Origin: Desulfovibrionales bacterium
Lineage (GTDB): Bacteria > Desulfobacterota > Desulfovibrionia > Desulfovibrionales > Desulfonatronaceae
DNA: 64,000 bases
Direction of reading: 5' to 3'
Assembly: GCA_007693505.1 (NCBI GenBank)
Contig: REDL01000069.1
Location: forward strand, 1-64,000
Shown here: one piece after another, positions 8,692-17,147 of the stretch
How the letters are laid out: each line of letters opens with the position of its first letter
Position numbering within the stretch: position 1 is the stretch's first letter
Made by a program: the position numbers and the translations under genes
The notes under the pieces: model-generated
Databases searched by the model: none
What the model was told of the DNA's origin: nothing
Seen by the model: the letters and a program-made list of their open reading frames with translations, nothing else

Positions 8692-9441
8692 ATGCCCGAC
8701 CCGTTTGCGCAACGCTATATACGCAACGGTTCCACCCTCTCGGACGCAGACCAGAACCGATTGGCCGCCACCAGGATCTGTCAGTTGGGCCTGGGCGGCC
8801 TGGGCGGTACGCTCCTGGAAATGGTGGCCCGGATGGGCTTCAGCCGCAAGGGCCAGGGCTGGATCAAGGCCGCGGACGGCGATGTCTTCGAGGCCAGCAA
8901 TCTGAACCGGCAACTCTTCAGCCTGGAGTCGAACATTGGCCGCCCCAAGGCCGAGGCAGCGCTGGAGCGGATCCAGGCCGTAAACTCGGAGGTGGACCTC
9001 ACCGCCCGGCAAGCTGTCATCAGCCCGGCGGAGATGCCCGGATTCATCCAGGAAGCGGACATCATTCTGGACGCCCTGGGCGACCTGCCAACCAAACTGG
9101 CCTTGCGCCAGGCCGCTGCCGACGCCGGCATCCCCGTGATCAGCGCGGCCGTGGCCGGCTGGACCGGCTTTATCACCACGCAGCTTCCCACTGATCCGGA
9201 CACGGGCATATTTCAGGGCGTGCTCGGCCACAGCCCGATAGCGGACGGCAGTCCCACGCAGGGTGCTGAAGTTCCCCTGGGCACCCTGGCCCCCTGCGTC
9301 TGGTTGATCGCGTCCCTGCAGTGCCGGGAAGCGGTTGCCCTGGCCTGCGGTCGTGCTCCCTTGTTCCATGGCTGCCTGCACATCGTCGACCTGACCGACG
9401 CCTCCTGGGAGCGAATCCTCTTGCCGGTCCTCATCACCTGA
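8692..9441 (+). CDS. HesA/MoeB/ThiF-family E1-like adenylyltransferase
   Basis: The 249-residue protein activates the C-terminus of a ubiquitin-like sulfur carrier by adenylation. It has the ATP-binding GLGGLGGTLLE loop near residue 35, the D...E.SNLNRQLF motif around 65-75 and ALGDLPTKLALR at the end of the nucleotide domain. The paired CxxC motifs that bind zinc in MoeB are not obvious. The start at 8692 follows the sulfur-carrier stop closely, so the genes are translationally linked. The glgE start lies 14 bases beyond its stop, probably in the same operon. Confidence 0.85.
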   Translation: MPDPFAQRYIRNGSTLSDADQNRLAATRICQLGLGGLGGTLLEMVARMGFSRKGQGWIKAADGDVFEASNLNRQLFSLESNIGRPKAEAALERIQAVNSEVDLTARQAVISPAEMPGFIQEADIILDALGDLPTKLALRQAAADAGIPVISAAVAGWTGFITTQLPTDPDTGIFQGVLGHSPIADGSPTQGAEVPLGTLAPCVWLIASLQCREAVALACGRAPLFHGCLHIVDLTDASWERILLPVLIT

Positions 9442-9454
9442 ACAAGGAGTCATC

Positions 9455-11482
9455 ATGCATCCCACCAATGGTCGCCGTCGCGTGGTCATCGAGCATGTCC
9501 GCCCGGAAATCGAGGAAGGACGATTTGCCGCCAAACGCGTTGAGGGCGAAGACCTCCGGGTCCGGGCCGACATTTTCACCGACGGCCACGACCAGATTCA
9601 AGCCCGCCTGCTGTTCAAGGCCCACGGCGCGGAGCAGTGGGACCACTACCCCATGCTCAGCCTGCCCAACGATCTCTGGGAGGCCCGGGTCACACCCGAG
9701 CGGACCGGAGAATACGAGTACACCCTGGAGGCCTGGATTGACCATTACGGCACTTTGCTGCACGGCATGCACAGGAAACTGGATGCCGGCCAGGATGTCC
9801 GCGTGGACCTGCTCTCGGCCATTGCCCTGTTGGGAACCACGGCCGACCGGGCGGACATCACCGCCCGACCCGACCTGGCCGCGGTCCTGCGCGCGACAGC
9901 GGACAACCTGAGCAAGCACCCTGCTCTCCAGGGAAAAAATGACCGTCTCGGAGTTGCCGATGCCCTGAGAATGCTCGAGGAGCCGGCTCTGCTGGATGCA
10001 ATCCATGCCTGTCCGGACCAGGAGTTGATCACCCGCTCCAGCAGGGTGTTGCGGCTGCATGTGGAGCGCAAGCGAGCCCTGTACAGCACCTGGTATGAAC
10101 TGTTCCCCCGTTCCTGGTCCCCGGAGCCGGACCGGCACGGAACGCTTCGCGACGTGATTCCCCATCTGCCGGAGATCGCCCGGATGGGCTTTGACGTCCT
10201 CTATTTTCCCCCGATCCATCCCATTGGCCGCGACCACCGCAAGGGCAAAAACAATACGGTCACCGCCCAGGCCGGCGATCCGGGTTCTCCATGGGCCATC
10301 GGCGCGGACGAGGGCGGCCACACGGCGCTGCACCCGGAACTGGGTTCTTGGGACGATTTCGCACAACTTGTGGCCCAGGCCAGAACGCATGGCCTGGAAC
10401 TCGCCCTGGATTTGGCCTATCAGTGCGCCCCGGACCACCCCTATGTCCGAGAGCATCCGGACTGGTTTTTATGGCGGCCGGACGGGACGGTTCAGTATGC
10501 GGAAAATCCTCCAAAAAAATACCAGGATGTCCTGCCCTTTCATTTTGAAACCCAGGACTGGGAGGCCTTGTGGCAGGAACTGGCGAACGTGGTCCGTTTC
10601 TGGATTGCCAAGGGCGTTTTGATTTTCCGTGTGGACAACCCGCACACCAAGCCCTTTGCCTTCTGGCACTGGTTGATCACCACGATTCGCGCCGAACACC
10701 CGGACGTCATTTTCCTGGCCGAGGCCTTCACCCGTCCGAAAATCATGGCCAGACTGGGCAAGCTGGGCTTTTCCCAGTCCTACACCTACTTCACCTGGCG
10801 CAACACCAAGGCCGAGCTGACGGAATACATGACCGAGCTGACATGCACCGAGCTGCGAGACTCCTTCCGGCCAAATTTCTGGCCCAACACGCCGGACATC
10901 CTCCCGGAATACCTGCAGTACGGCGGCCGCCCGGCCTTCATGATCCGTCTGATCCTGGCCGCGACCCTCTCCAGCAGCTACGGGATCTATGGTCCGGCCT
11001 TCGAGCTGTGCGTGGCCGACGCTCTTCCCGGCAAGGAGGAGTACCTGGATTCGGAGAAATTCGAGTGCCGCCGCTGGAACTGGGACCAGCCCGGCAATCT
11101 CAAGGAACTGATCACCCGGGTCAATCGCATCCGCCGCAACCACCCTGCCCTGCAGCGTACGGATAATCTGCTGTTTGTCCCGGTGAGCAATGACGCGCTG
11201 ATCGCCTACCTGAAGTCCTCGCCGGACGAAGCGGACACGCTGTTGATCGTGGTCAATCTGGACCCGTTCCAGCCCCAGACCGGGCAACTGGATCTGCCCC
11301 TGGAAGAGTTGGGGCTGACGGAAGGCCGCCCTTTTCTGCTTCAGGACGAACTCAGCGGCGAGCGCTTCATCTGGCAAAATCGCCAGCCCGTCCTGGAACT
11401 CAACCCACACACCCTCCCGGCACGCATCCTGACCCTGAAGCGAACCATGAAGCGCGAACACGATTTCGACTACTTCCTCTGA
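9455..11482 (+). CDS. glgE: Alpha-1,4-glucan:maltose-1-phosphate maltosyltransferase GlgE
   Basis: GlgE extends alpha-1,4-glucan using maltose 1-phosphate as donor, part of the trehalose-to-glycogen pathway. The 675-residue product has the N-terminal beta-sandwich plus four-helix S domain (to about residue 200), then a GH13_3 barrel. Visible signatures are the WYELFPRSW entry strand, FPPIHPIGR.HRKGKNN, AENPPKKYQD, the nucleophile Asp in FRVDNPHTKP, the acid Glu in FLAEAFTRPK and the NFWPNTPDIL loop. The length matches the family. Partners treS, pep2 and glgB are absent from the window. AAGGAG precedes the ATG. It follows the E1-like gene by 13 bases, an odd partnership functionally. Confidence 0.95.
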   Translation: MHPTNGRRRVVIEHVRPEIEEGRFAAKRVEGEDLRVRADIFTDGHDQIQARLLFKAHGAEQWDHYPMLSLPNDLWEARVTPERTGEYEYTLEAWIDHYGTLLHGMHRKLDAGQDVRVDLLSAIALLGTTADRADITARPDLAAVLRATADNLSKHPALQGKNDRLGVADALRMLEEPALLDAIHACPDQELITRSSRVLRLHVERKRALYSTWYELFPRSWSPEPDRHGTLRDVIPHLPEIARMGFDVLYFPPIHPIGRDHRKGKNNTVTAQAGDPGSPWAIGADEGGHTALHPELGSWDDFAQLVAQARTHGLELALDLAYQCAPDHPYVREHPDWFLWRPDGTVQYAENPPKKYQDVLPFHFETQDWEALWQELANVVRFWIAKGVLIFRVDNPHTKPFAFWHWLITTIRAEHPDVIFLAEAFTRPKIMARLGKLGFSQSYTYFTWRNTKAELTEYMTELTCTELRDSFRPNFWPNTPDILPEYLQYGGRPAFMIRLILAATLSSSYGIYGPAFELCVADALPGKEEYLDSEKFECRRWNWDQPGNLKELITRVNRIRRNHPALQRTDNLLFVPVSNDALIAYLKSSPDEADTLLIVVNLDPFQPQTGQLDLPLEELGLTEGRPFLLQDELSGERFIWQNRQPVLELNPHTLPARILTLKRTMKREHDFDYFL

Positions 11483-11493
11483 TCCCCTCCAGC

Positions 11494-11517
11494 AGGGGCA
11501 CGGTGTACCGTGCCCCT
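11494..11517. terminator. Hairpin between convergent glgE and kamA
   Basis: AGGGGCACGGT pairs perfectly with ACCGTGCCCCT across a two-base loop. It lies between the stops of the convergent genes and has no strong T-run on either side, so its efficiency as an intrinsic terminator is uncertain. Confidence 0.6.
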
Positions 11518-11535
11518 GTGCGTTGTGGATGAGTC

Positions 11536-12648
11536 CTACCCATCCCCAAGGCTGACCACTTCCATGATCTCCTGGTAATCGTCAAACCAGTAGGCTTCCG
11601 GGTTCTTTTTGCAAATCACCACCTCCGCGCTCTGTTCCGGGGTCGCGGCCCGGTGGTAGCGGAAGATCATCTGGTCCGAGGTGGAAGCCAGAACCTCGAT
11701 CTTGCCCGTGGCGTGGGACATGGTCAGCCGGGGCCGCTTGGCCAGGCCGGAACACATGCTCTTGGCCCCCAGGAAGATGTTGTGGGCCTGTTCCACGGGC
11801 ACGGCAAAGGGCAGGTTGCCCACCGTGGGCCGGCACAGGAACACATAGTATGGCGGCACACCGATGAAGGACAAGGTATTGAACAGTTCGCCCAAAACTT
11901 CCGGCGAATCGTTGACTCCACGCAACATGGGCGTTTGGTTGCAGAGCACGGCCCCGGCCTTCAGCAACCTGTCGCAGGCCGCGATGCTTTGTTCGGTGAC
12001 CTCCCGGGGATGATTGAAATGGAGCATGAAGTACATCCGCCGATCCGGCAGGCTGTACTGCTCCACGAGCCGGACCAGATCCGGGTCGTCCAGCACCCGG
12101 TAGGGGTTGTAGGCCATCAGTTTTGTGCCCACCCGAATGATCCGGACGTGATGGATCTCCCGTAGTCCGGCGACGATCCGCTCCAGACGGGCCGTGGGCA
12201 GCATCAAGCCATCCCCGCCGGTAATCAGGACATTATTGATTTCCGGGTGGTCGCGAACATAGTCCAGAGCCGCGTCCACGTCCGTTAAAAACTCCCGCTG
12301 TTCCGGGTGGATGAACAGCCGTTTGCGAAAACAGAACCGGCAATAACCACCACAGGCGTCGCTGGCCAGGAAGACCGCGGTACTCTCATACTTGTGCTGC
12401 ACGCCCTGCATCACGGAATACTTGCTCTCATTGGAAGGATCCAGTTGCCCCCAGTCCTGCAGTTCCTCCTCGCAGGGCACAATCACCTTGCGGATCGGGT
12501 CGTCCGGATCGTCCCAATCGATGAGTGACAAGTAGTATTCATTGGACAAAAAATCGAATTTATCCATGACCGGACGCAGACGCTCCTGGTCTTCCAGTGC
12601 AAGGTCTGACAGTTCCGTAATGTTCGTGATGTTTTTGGGTTGGGCCAT
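11536..12648 (-). CDS. kamA: KamA-family radical SAM aminomutase (lysine 2,3-aminomutase-like)
   Basis: This 370-residue enzyme belongs to the lysine 2,3-aminomutase family, which uses S-adenosylmethionine, a 4Fe-4S cluster and PLP. The radical SAM cysteines are in CGGYCRFCFRKR (about residue 99), the ITGGDG segment follows, and a likely PLP lysine lies in SHATGK near the C-terminus. In salt- or alkali-adapted bacteria AblA makes beta-lysine, acetylated by AblB to an osmolyte; no ablB neighbour is seen, so this role is only a possibility. EpmB-type modification of elongation factor P is another. AGGAGG precedes the ATG. Transcription is divergent from cbiM. Confidence 0.85.
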   Translation of the reverse strand: MAQPKNITNITELSDLALEDQERLRPVMDKFDFLSNEYYLSLIDWDDPDDPIRKVIVPCEEELQDWGQLDPSNESKYSVMQGVQHKYESTAVFLASDACGGYCRFCFRKRLFIHPEQREFLTDVDAALDYVRDHPEINNVLITGGDGLMLPTARLERIVAGLREIHHVRIIRVGTKLMAYNPYRVLDDPDLVRLVEQYSLPDRRMYFMLHFNHPREVTEQSIAACDRLLKAGAVLCNQTPMLRGVNDSPEVLGELFNTLSFIGVPPYYVFLCRPTVGNLPFAVPVEQAHNIFLGAKSMCSGLAKRPRLTMSHATGKIEVLASTSDQMIFRYHRAATPEQSAEVVICKKNPEAYWFDDYQEIMEVVSLGDG

Positions 12649-13076
12649 AAAACCTCCTGGTTGCGAAAATGAGGGAGATGCAATGCCAAAATACGTTGGG
12701 CAGCGCCATCTTCCCCTTGTCTACCCCATTCGGCCGCAATGTCAAAACCGTACTGAATTTGCATTTCTGCAAAACAGCATTGCACCAGCTGCCCATGCAG
12801 AGTGCATCCAAATCAACAGCTGAATTTTCCCCGCACCTTCACCAACGTTGCGTGTCGCGATACCATCCAGAATCTGGGCCATTGCGGCCATCATTCTGGA
12901 ATTGTATGACTTTCCAATGTCAGCAGATCGTTTCAAGACAGGCTCGGGCGAGAAAAAATCTTAAAATGATAGCATGTTCAGCGCACTTGACACAAACAAT
13001 TCCGAATTGATAGGCATTTTCCCGATGCAAATTTATCTGCATGTCTTCAATTTCGACGCAGAGGATACCTGATTCA
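12649..13076. promoter_or_regulatory. Divergent kamA-cbiM control region with three dyads
   Basis: This 428-bp spacer separates two divergent genes. It contains TTTGCA-TTTC-TGCAAA at 12758-12773, ATGCA-GAG-TGCAT at 12795-12807 and ATGCA-N8-TGCAT at 13025-13042, all sharing a TGCA half-site. A possible promoter for cbiM is TTGACA at 12987-12992 with GATAGG 16 bases on. An additional inverted repeat CCAGAAT...ATTCTGG lies near 12866-12901. No cobalamin riboswitch motif was seen. Confidence 0.4.
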
Positions 13077-13724
13077 ATGCACATCCCTGATGGAATCCTG
13101 CCCCTTCCCGTCACCCTTGGCGGTTACGCCGTCTCGATCACCATCTGTTGGCTTTGTATCCGCAGTATCAACAACCGCCAGGATCCGCGTGCCGACGTTC
13201 CCAAAGCCGCTCTGCTCACGTCGGCATTTTTCGTGGCCTCCCTGATCCACATCCCCATCCCCCCGACCAGCGCCCATCTGGTGCTCAACGGCCTGCTGGG
13301 CGCGCTGCTGGGGGTGTTCGCCTTTCCGGCCATCCTGATCGGGTTGTTTCTCCAGGCCGTGATGTTCGGTCACGGCGGGTTGACCACCCTGGGCGTCAAC
13401 GGGATGATCCTCGGTCTGCCGGCCCTGGCCGCGGCGGGCGTGTTTCATTGCCGCTCACGCGGCATCATGGGTCCGCCCTCTCCCAAGCGGACCACCGTGT
13501 TCGGCTTTCTGGCGGGCTTTTCGGGCATCGTTCTTTCCGTCCTGCTGTTCGCTCTGATCCTGCTCACCAGCCTCCCCGCCCATCTCAGCGCCGCGGCGGA
13601 ACGCTCGGCCATCCTGGCCCTGGGCCTGGCACACATGCCCCTGGCCGTCATGGAAGGCCTGCTCACCGGTCTTTTGGCCGGTTTCCTGTTGCGGGTCCAA
13701 CCAGCCATTCTTGAGGGCGTATGA
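13077..13724 (+). CDS. cbiM: CbiM-type substrate-binding component of a cobalt/nickel ECF transporter
   Basis: The 215-residue membrane protein begins MHIPDGILP; in this family the N-terminal Met and His form part of the metal site. It has about six hydrophobic segments, with GHGGLTTLGVNG and a C-terminal LAHMPLAVMEG helix typical of CbiM/NikM. It captures Co2+ or Ni2+ for import through the CbiQ-CbiO module encoded next. A separate CbiN/NikN gene is missing. The start at 13077 is preceded by GAGGA. It overlaps cbiQ by four bases (ATGA). Confidence 0.9.
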   Translation: MHIPDGILPLPVTLGGYAVSITICWLCIRSINNRQDPRADVPKAALLTSAFFVASLIHIPIPPTSAHLVLNGLLGALLGVFAFPAILIGLFLQAVMFGHGGLTTLGVNGMILGLPALAAAGVFHCRSRGIMGPPSPKRTTVFGFLAGFSGIVLSVLLFALILLTSLPAHLSAAAERSAILALGLAHMPLAVMEGLLTGLLAGFLLRVQPAILEGV

Positions 13725-14482
13725 TCGCCCACTCCGCAACCGACTCTCCGGCAGCGCCCTTCGTGCATCGCTGGGATCCCCGGATGAAGCTCATCGGCCT
13801 GCTCCTGCTGGCCTTCACCTTCTCCTTTGTCACCAATCCGCGCGTCCTGCCGGTGATGATCGCCCTGACCCTGGTCGTGGTCGCCGTGTCCCGCTATCCG
13901 CTCAACCTGCTGCTCCGTCGGCTGCGCTACCCATCACTGGTCATTCTGGGCCTGATCGCCCTGCTGCCGTTTATCAGTGGATTCACCCCCCTCGTGGAAT
14001 GGGGCGGTCTGACCATCACCAGGGAAGGTCTCCAGGCCGCAATCCTCGTGGCCACGCGCTTTTTCTGCATCGTCACCCTGGCGGCGGTCCTGTTGGGAAC
14101 CACGCCCCTGCTCAGAACCATCACGGCCATGCAGGCCCTGGGGCTGCCCTCCATCATGGCGGACATGACCCTGCTGGTGATCCGCTACCTGGAGGTGCTC
14201 TCCGCGGATCTGCGCCGGATGCGGATCGCCATGCGCCTGCGCGGCCATGCGGAGCAACGCCGCCCCTGGCGCAACCTGCCCACCTTGGCCTGGTTGACCG
14301 GCAGCTTGATCCTGCGCGGATATGAACGCTCCCAGGGCGTGTACAACGCCATGCGTCTGCGCGGATACGGCCACGCACCAATCCGCCAGAGCGAATTCAC
14401 GGCTAACCGGAAAGACCTCCTGGCCCTGGCCGGAATCTGCGCCTTATCCGGGATCCTGATCTGGCTTGAACTGGCTCTCTAG
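13721..14482 (+). CDS. cbiQ: CbiQ-type transmembrane component of ECF transporter
   Basis: The 253-residue T component couples the ATPase to CbiM. Hydrophobic helices are interspersed with two Ala-Arg-Gly-type coupling motifs, seen as RIAMRLRGHA and YNAMRLRGYG, which bind the ATPase. The start overlaps the cbiM stop (ATGA), so translation is coupled. cbiO follows 11 bases after the TAG stop. Confidence 0.92.
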   Translation: MIAHSATDSPAAPFVHRWDPRMKLIGLLLLAFTFSFVTNPRVLPVMIALTLVVVAVSRYPLNLLLRRLRYPSLVILGLIALLPFISGFTPLVEWGGLTITREGLQAAILVATRFFCIVTLAAVLLGTTPLLRTITAMQALGLPSIMADMTLLVIRYLEVLSADLRRMRIAMRLRGHAEQRRPWRNLPTLAWLTGSLILRGYERSQGVYNAMRLRGYGHAPIRQSEFTANRKDLLALAGICALSGILIWLELAL

Positions 14483-14493
14483 CTCCAATCCCC

Positions 14494-15246
14494 GTGTCCC
14501 AAACCACATCGCCCGCCATCGCCCTGAACGAGCTGTGCTTTTCCTACCCGGACAAGCCGCACGTGCTCGATCATCTCGATCTGCACATCGCCCCGGGCGA
14601 ACGCGTTGGACTGATTGGTCCCAATGGCGCAGGCAAAACCACCCTGTTCCTGCTCATCAGCGGCATCCTCAAGCCAACTTCCGGCAAGATCCTGGTTCAT
14701 GACAAGAATGTGGTCAGCGGCACCTTCAACCCCCAGGTGACCCTGGTCTTCCAGAAATCCGACGATCAGCTGTTTTGTCCCTCTGTCTGGGAGGATGTGG
14801 CCTTTGGGCCGCGGAGCATGGGTTTATCCGAAGACCAGGTGGCCCGGCGGGTCCAAAACGTCCTGACCATAGTGGGCGCGCAGGAACTGGCCCAGCGTCC
14901 GGTGCACCACCTCTCCGAAGGGGAAAAGCGGATCGTGGCCATAGCCGGAGCCCTGGCCATGCACCCCCAGGTGATGATCTACGACGAACCCAGCGCCGGC
15001 CTGGACATCCGCACCCGCCGCCGTCTGATCGGCCTGCTCAAACAGTCCGACCAGACCCTGCTCATCGCGTCCCACGACCTGGAACTGGTCCTGGAGGTCT
15101 GTACCCGGGTCGTGCTCCTGGACCAGGGCCGGATCGTTGCTGACGGGCCAACCAAAACCATCCTGAACGACGAAGACCTGATGATTGCCCATGGCCAGGA
15201 GAAGCCCCACTCCCTCATCCCCCACGCCCTGCCCCACAACCACTGA
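14494..15246 (+). CDS. cbiO: CbiO-type ATPase of cobalt/nickel ECF transporter
   Basis: The 250-residue ABC ATPase powers metal uptake with CbiM and CbiQ. It shows Walker A (GPNGAGKTT), a Q-loop (LVFQKSDDQLFCPSV, typical for ECF ATPases), the signature LSEGEKR, Walker B (VMIYDEPSAGLD) and a switch His (IASHDLE). It uses a GTG start at 14494. It is the last gene of the cbiMQO operon; the C-terminal tail is His-rich (HALPHNH). Confidence 0.93.
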   Translation: MSQTTSPAIALNELCFSYPDKPHVLDHLDLHIAPGERVGLIGPNGAGKTTLFLLISGILKPTSGKILVHDKNVVSGTFNPQVTLVFQKSDDQLFCPSVWEDVAFGPRSMGLSEDQVARRVQNVLTIVGAQELAQRPVHHLSEGEKRIVAIAGALAMHPQVMIYDEPSAGLDIRTRRRLIGLLKQSDQTLLIASHDLELVLEVCTRVVLLDQGRIVADGPTKTILNDEDLMIAHGQEKPHSLIPHALPHNH

Positions 15247-15303
15247 GCCGTGCCGGATGCCGGGCGGAGCAAAGAGCAATACGCACAAGGCGACCAGACG
15301 CGA

Positions 15304-15678
15304 CGGACACCGTATTTGTCGAAAACCGGATCCCTGGACACGAAAATCATTTTGTCCTCCAGGACCTGGGCGGCCAGCAACCGGTCAAAAGGGTCGCGGT
15401 GATGCCATTCCAACCTCTCCACCCTGGCCGCGTGCTGACAAGGATATCGGGCACAGCTTGAAATTGTTGGCCGCCAGATGACGGGGAACGTAGTCCCGCA
15501 CCGGCCCGGCCAGACGCAGTTTGCCCAGACCGACCTTGATGGCCATTCCCCAGCAGCTGGCCACACTGACCAGGCAGGGGATCTCCGGTTGTTCGACAAG
15601 CTCCAAGACGTGCCTGGAAAAACGGGGCGCTCCCTCGACCCACCAGAGAAACACATGGGTGTCCAGCAGGACGGTCAC
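15304..15678 (-). pseudogene. vapC: Frameshifted VapC-type PIN-domain toxin
   Basis: The N-terminal part (MTVLLDTHVFLWWVEG...) is a typical PIN toxin of the YoeB/VapC group, with DTH near the start and VSVASCWGMAIKVGLGKL. After about residue 80 (NNFKLCPISL) the frame is lost. The expected continuation, HAARVERLEWHHRDPFDRLL then FVSRDPVFDKYGVRRVW, resumes in another frame after one surplus base near 15437. The normal stop after the final Trp is also missing in that frame. The gene therefore looks inactive, unless the extra base is a sequencing error. It overlaps the antitoxin gene by four bases. Confidence 0.75.
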
Positions 15679-15902
15679 GGCATGTACTCCTGAAAATCCC
15701 CCAACGGCGCGTCAAAGTCCTCGGCCATGAACAACAGCCCGGCCCCGGAACCGGGCCTGCGTTTGCCCTCGGGCCGCGCCAGGGGCACGAGTCGAATCAG
15801 CGGCTGGTGATCCCTGGCGATGATAACCTCCTCGCCCAACAGACTTTTCTGGATCAATTCGGAAAAATGCGCCTTGGCCTCGGCAATGTTCACCTGAATC
15901 AT
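15675..15902 (-). CDS. Phd/YefM-type antitoxin
   Basis: A 75-residue antitoxin starting MIQVNIAEAKAHF, the standard Phd/YefM DNA-binding fold start, with KSLLGEEVIIARDHQPLIRLVPL. The acidic C-terminal tail (AEDFDAPLGDFQEYMP) would wrap the partner toxin. The ATG at 15902 is preferred because GGGGTG lies upstream; a GTG three codons earlier is an alternative. It normally represses its own operon. Its toxin gene is frameshifted, leaving it an orphan. Confidence 0.82.
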   Translation of the reverse strand: MIQVNIAEAKAHFSELIQKSLLGEEVIIARDHQPLIRLVPLARPEGKRRPGSGAGLLFMAEDFDAPLGDFQEYMP

Positions 15903-16392
15903 ATTGGTCACCCCAGAGGGTCAATTCCGTTGATCAATCTAGTCGGGCCATGCCGAATTGACAAGGAACATCCTGAGCCCGGCAGCATTCATCGGCGTTC
16001 CCTGCACACGTGGGGACGAACCGCCCACATCTATCACAATGCCACCCGTCACCATCTTCTCACCTTCTCTTCATGGCGTTCAGTTGAACGATCTTGAAGG
16101 GCTTGCCGGGGTGGGTCAATTTTCTATACCGATTATTGTGATAGGTGGGCCATTATTCCATGCCGATTCACATCCATACCGTTGGAGGGCGCTCTGGCGT
16201 TCTGGCCGGATCTACCCGTCCAGGATGTGTTGTATGCGTTGTGCTATTTTCAAGAGGGAGATTTTTCGACCTTGGGCCGGGATGACAGAACTCTTCTCAT
16301 CCATGCCGCACGCTCCGTTGACCTTGTCGGCTTGGCCCCGGCGCATCTCGACACCCCTTGCCTTGATGGCAGCGCAGTGCTGGTCTGAAAAG
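15903..16392. other. Gene-poor decayed stretch
   Basis: No convincing complete gene is visible in these ~490 bp. A short open frame at 16182-16388 (+) reads WPDLPVQDVLYALCYF and then DDRTLLIHAARSVDLVGL, which resembles a degraded accessory protein rather than a functional gene. The stretch also holds two copies of a 25-bp unit that resembles an insertion-sequence end. Confidence 0.4.
16110..16168. mobile_element. Possible IS21-family end remnant
   Basis: Two imperfect direct units, GGTGGGTCAATTTTCTATACC (with GATT) at 16110 and GGTGGGCCATTATTCCATGCC (with GATT) at 16144, start 34 bp apart. Multiple direct GGTGGGTCA-TTTT units are characteristic of the termini of IS21-type elements. No istA or istB gene remains. 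Confidence 0.4.
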
Positions 16393-17145
16393 CTACGGAT
16401 TTCGCGGCGAACAGCGGATCAATTCCAGCCGCGAGCGTTGCATGGGGGCGTCGAACTCCGGGCCTTTCATGGTGCGGATGTCTCGTTTGTCGCGGCCGAC
16501 AACCTTGCCCAGGGCCTCGAAAGCCAGATGGTGCCGGAGTACTTGCTGGATGTCCCAGGCCACGCGGGCATTGTCGTGAACCAGTTGGCTGTTGATGCCG
16601 TAGTAGGCGTCGCCGCGCAGTTCGGGAAAAAACAGCCTTCTGAAACATGCGTCAAAGGTCCGCGCGGCTTCAGCGGCGGTTTCCGGGCAGCCAAGGTACC
16701 CAGGCACGGCCCAGCCTTGGCCGATGGCCAGCCGGGCCTGGAGTTCGCAGGCTGCCCGCAGACTGGACAGGTCCGGGGAGGTCAGGGTCACTGAGGCCCA
16801 CTGATTCCCGGCAAAGACCGCGGACGCGATTGCCTCGCGGCAGGCCTGCAGATCGGCAATATCCCCGGCTGAAGGCGAGGGCAGGGGGCCAAGCTGAACC
16901 AGCCTGTCAAACGCCTTCGTGAGGGCGACACAATGGGCATCATCGGGGGCTCTGTTGAAGCGTTGGGCCATTGGCCGTTCGCTGACAACGTCTCCGGCAT
17001 GTTCAGGAGCAAACATGGCGCAGACCAGCTCGATCCTGAATGCGGACAGCTCCTTCCCCAGTTCCAGCGCAGTCCGCAGCACCAGGGCGTGCTCCTGGGA
17101 AAAGCTGATCTCCCAGACCCTGCTCTCGTTCAAGTCCCCACCCAT
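16393..17145 (-). CDS. Conserved hypothetical protein coupled to site-2 protease
   Basis: I do not recognise this ~250-residue soluble protein. It is helix-rich, with no signal peptide or membrane segment. Notable segments are MAQRFNRAPDDAHCVALTKAFDRL, read in part, CREAIASAVFAGNQWASVTL, and a C-terminal RRLFFPELRGDAYYGINSQLVHDNARVAWDIQQVLRHH, in short pieces. An ATG two codons upstream at 17151 is possible, but the one at 17145 has GGGGA at better spacing. Its start overlaps the stop of the upstream M50 protease gene, so the two are translationally coupled, which suggests related roles. Confidence 0.6.
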   Translation of the reverse strand: MGGDLNESRVWEISFSQEHALVLRTALELGKELSAFRIELVCAMFAPEHAGDVVSERPMAQRFNRAPDDAHCVALTKAFDRLVQLGPLPSPSAGDIADLQACREAIASAVFAGNQWASVTLTSPDLSSLRAACELQARLAIGQGWAVPGYLGCPETAAEAARTFDACFRRLFFPELRGDAYYGINSQLVHDNARVAWDIQQVLRHHLAFEALGKVVGRDKRDIRTMKGPEFDAPMQRSRLELIRCSPRNP

Positions 17146-17147
17146 GA

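Noticed and set aside
12649-13076. Cobalamin riboswitch before cbiM
   Set aside because: The conserved GCCACTG-type core and surrounding stems were not found.
15958-16794. A 278-codon open frame on the plus strand
   Set aside because: It runs antisense into the unknown gene at 16393 and shows no domain; treated as chance.
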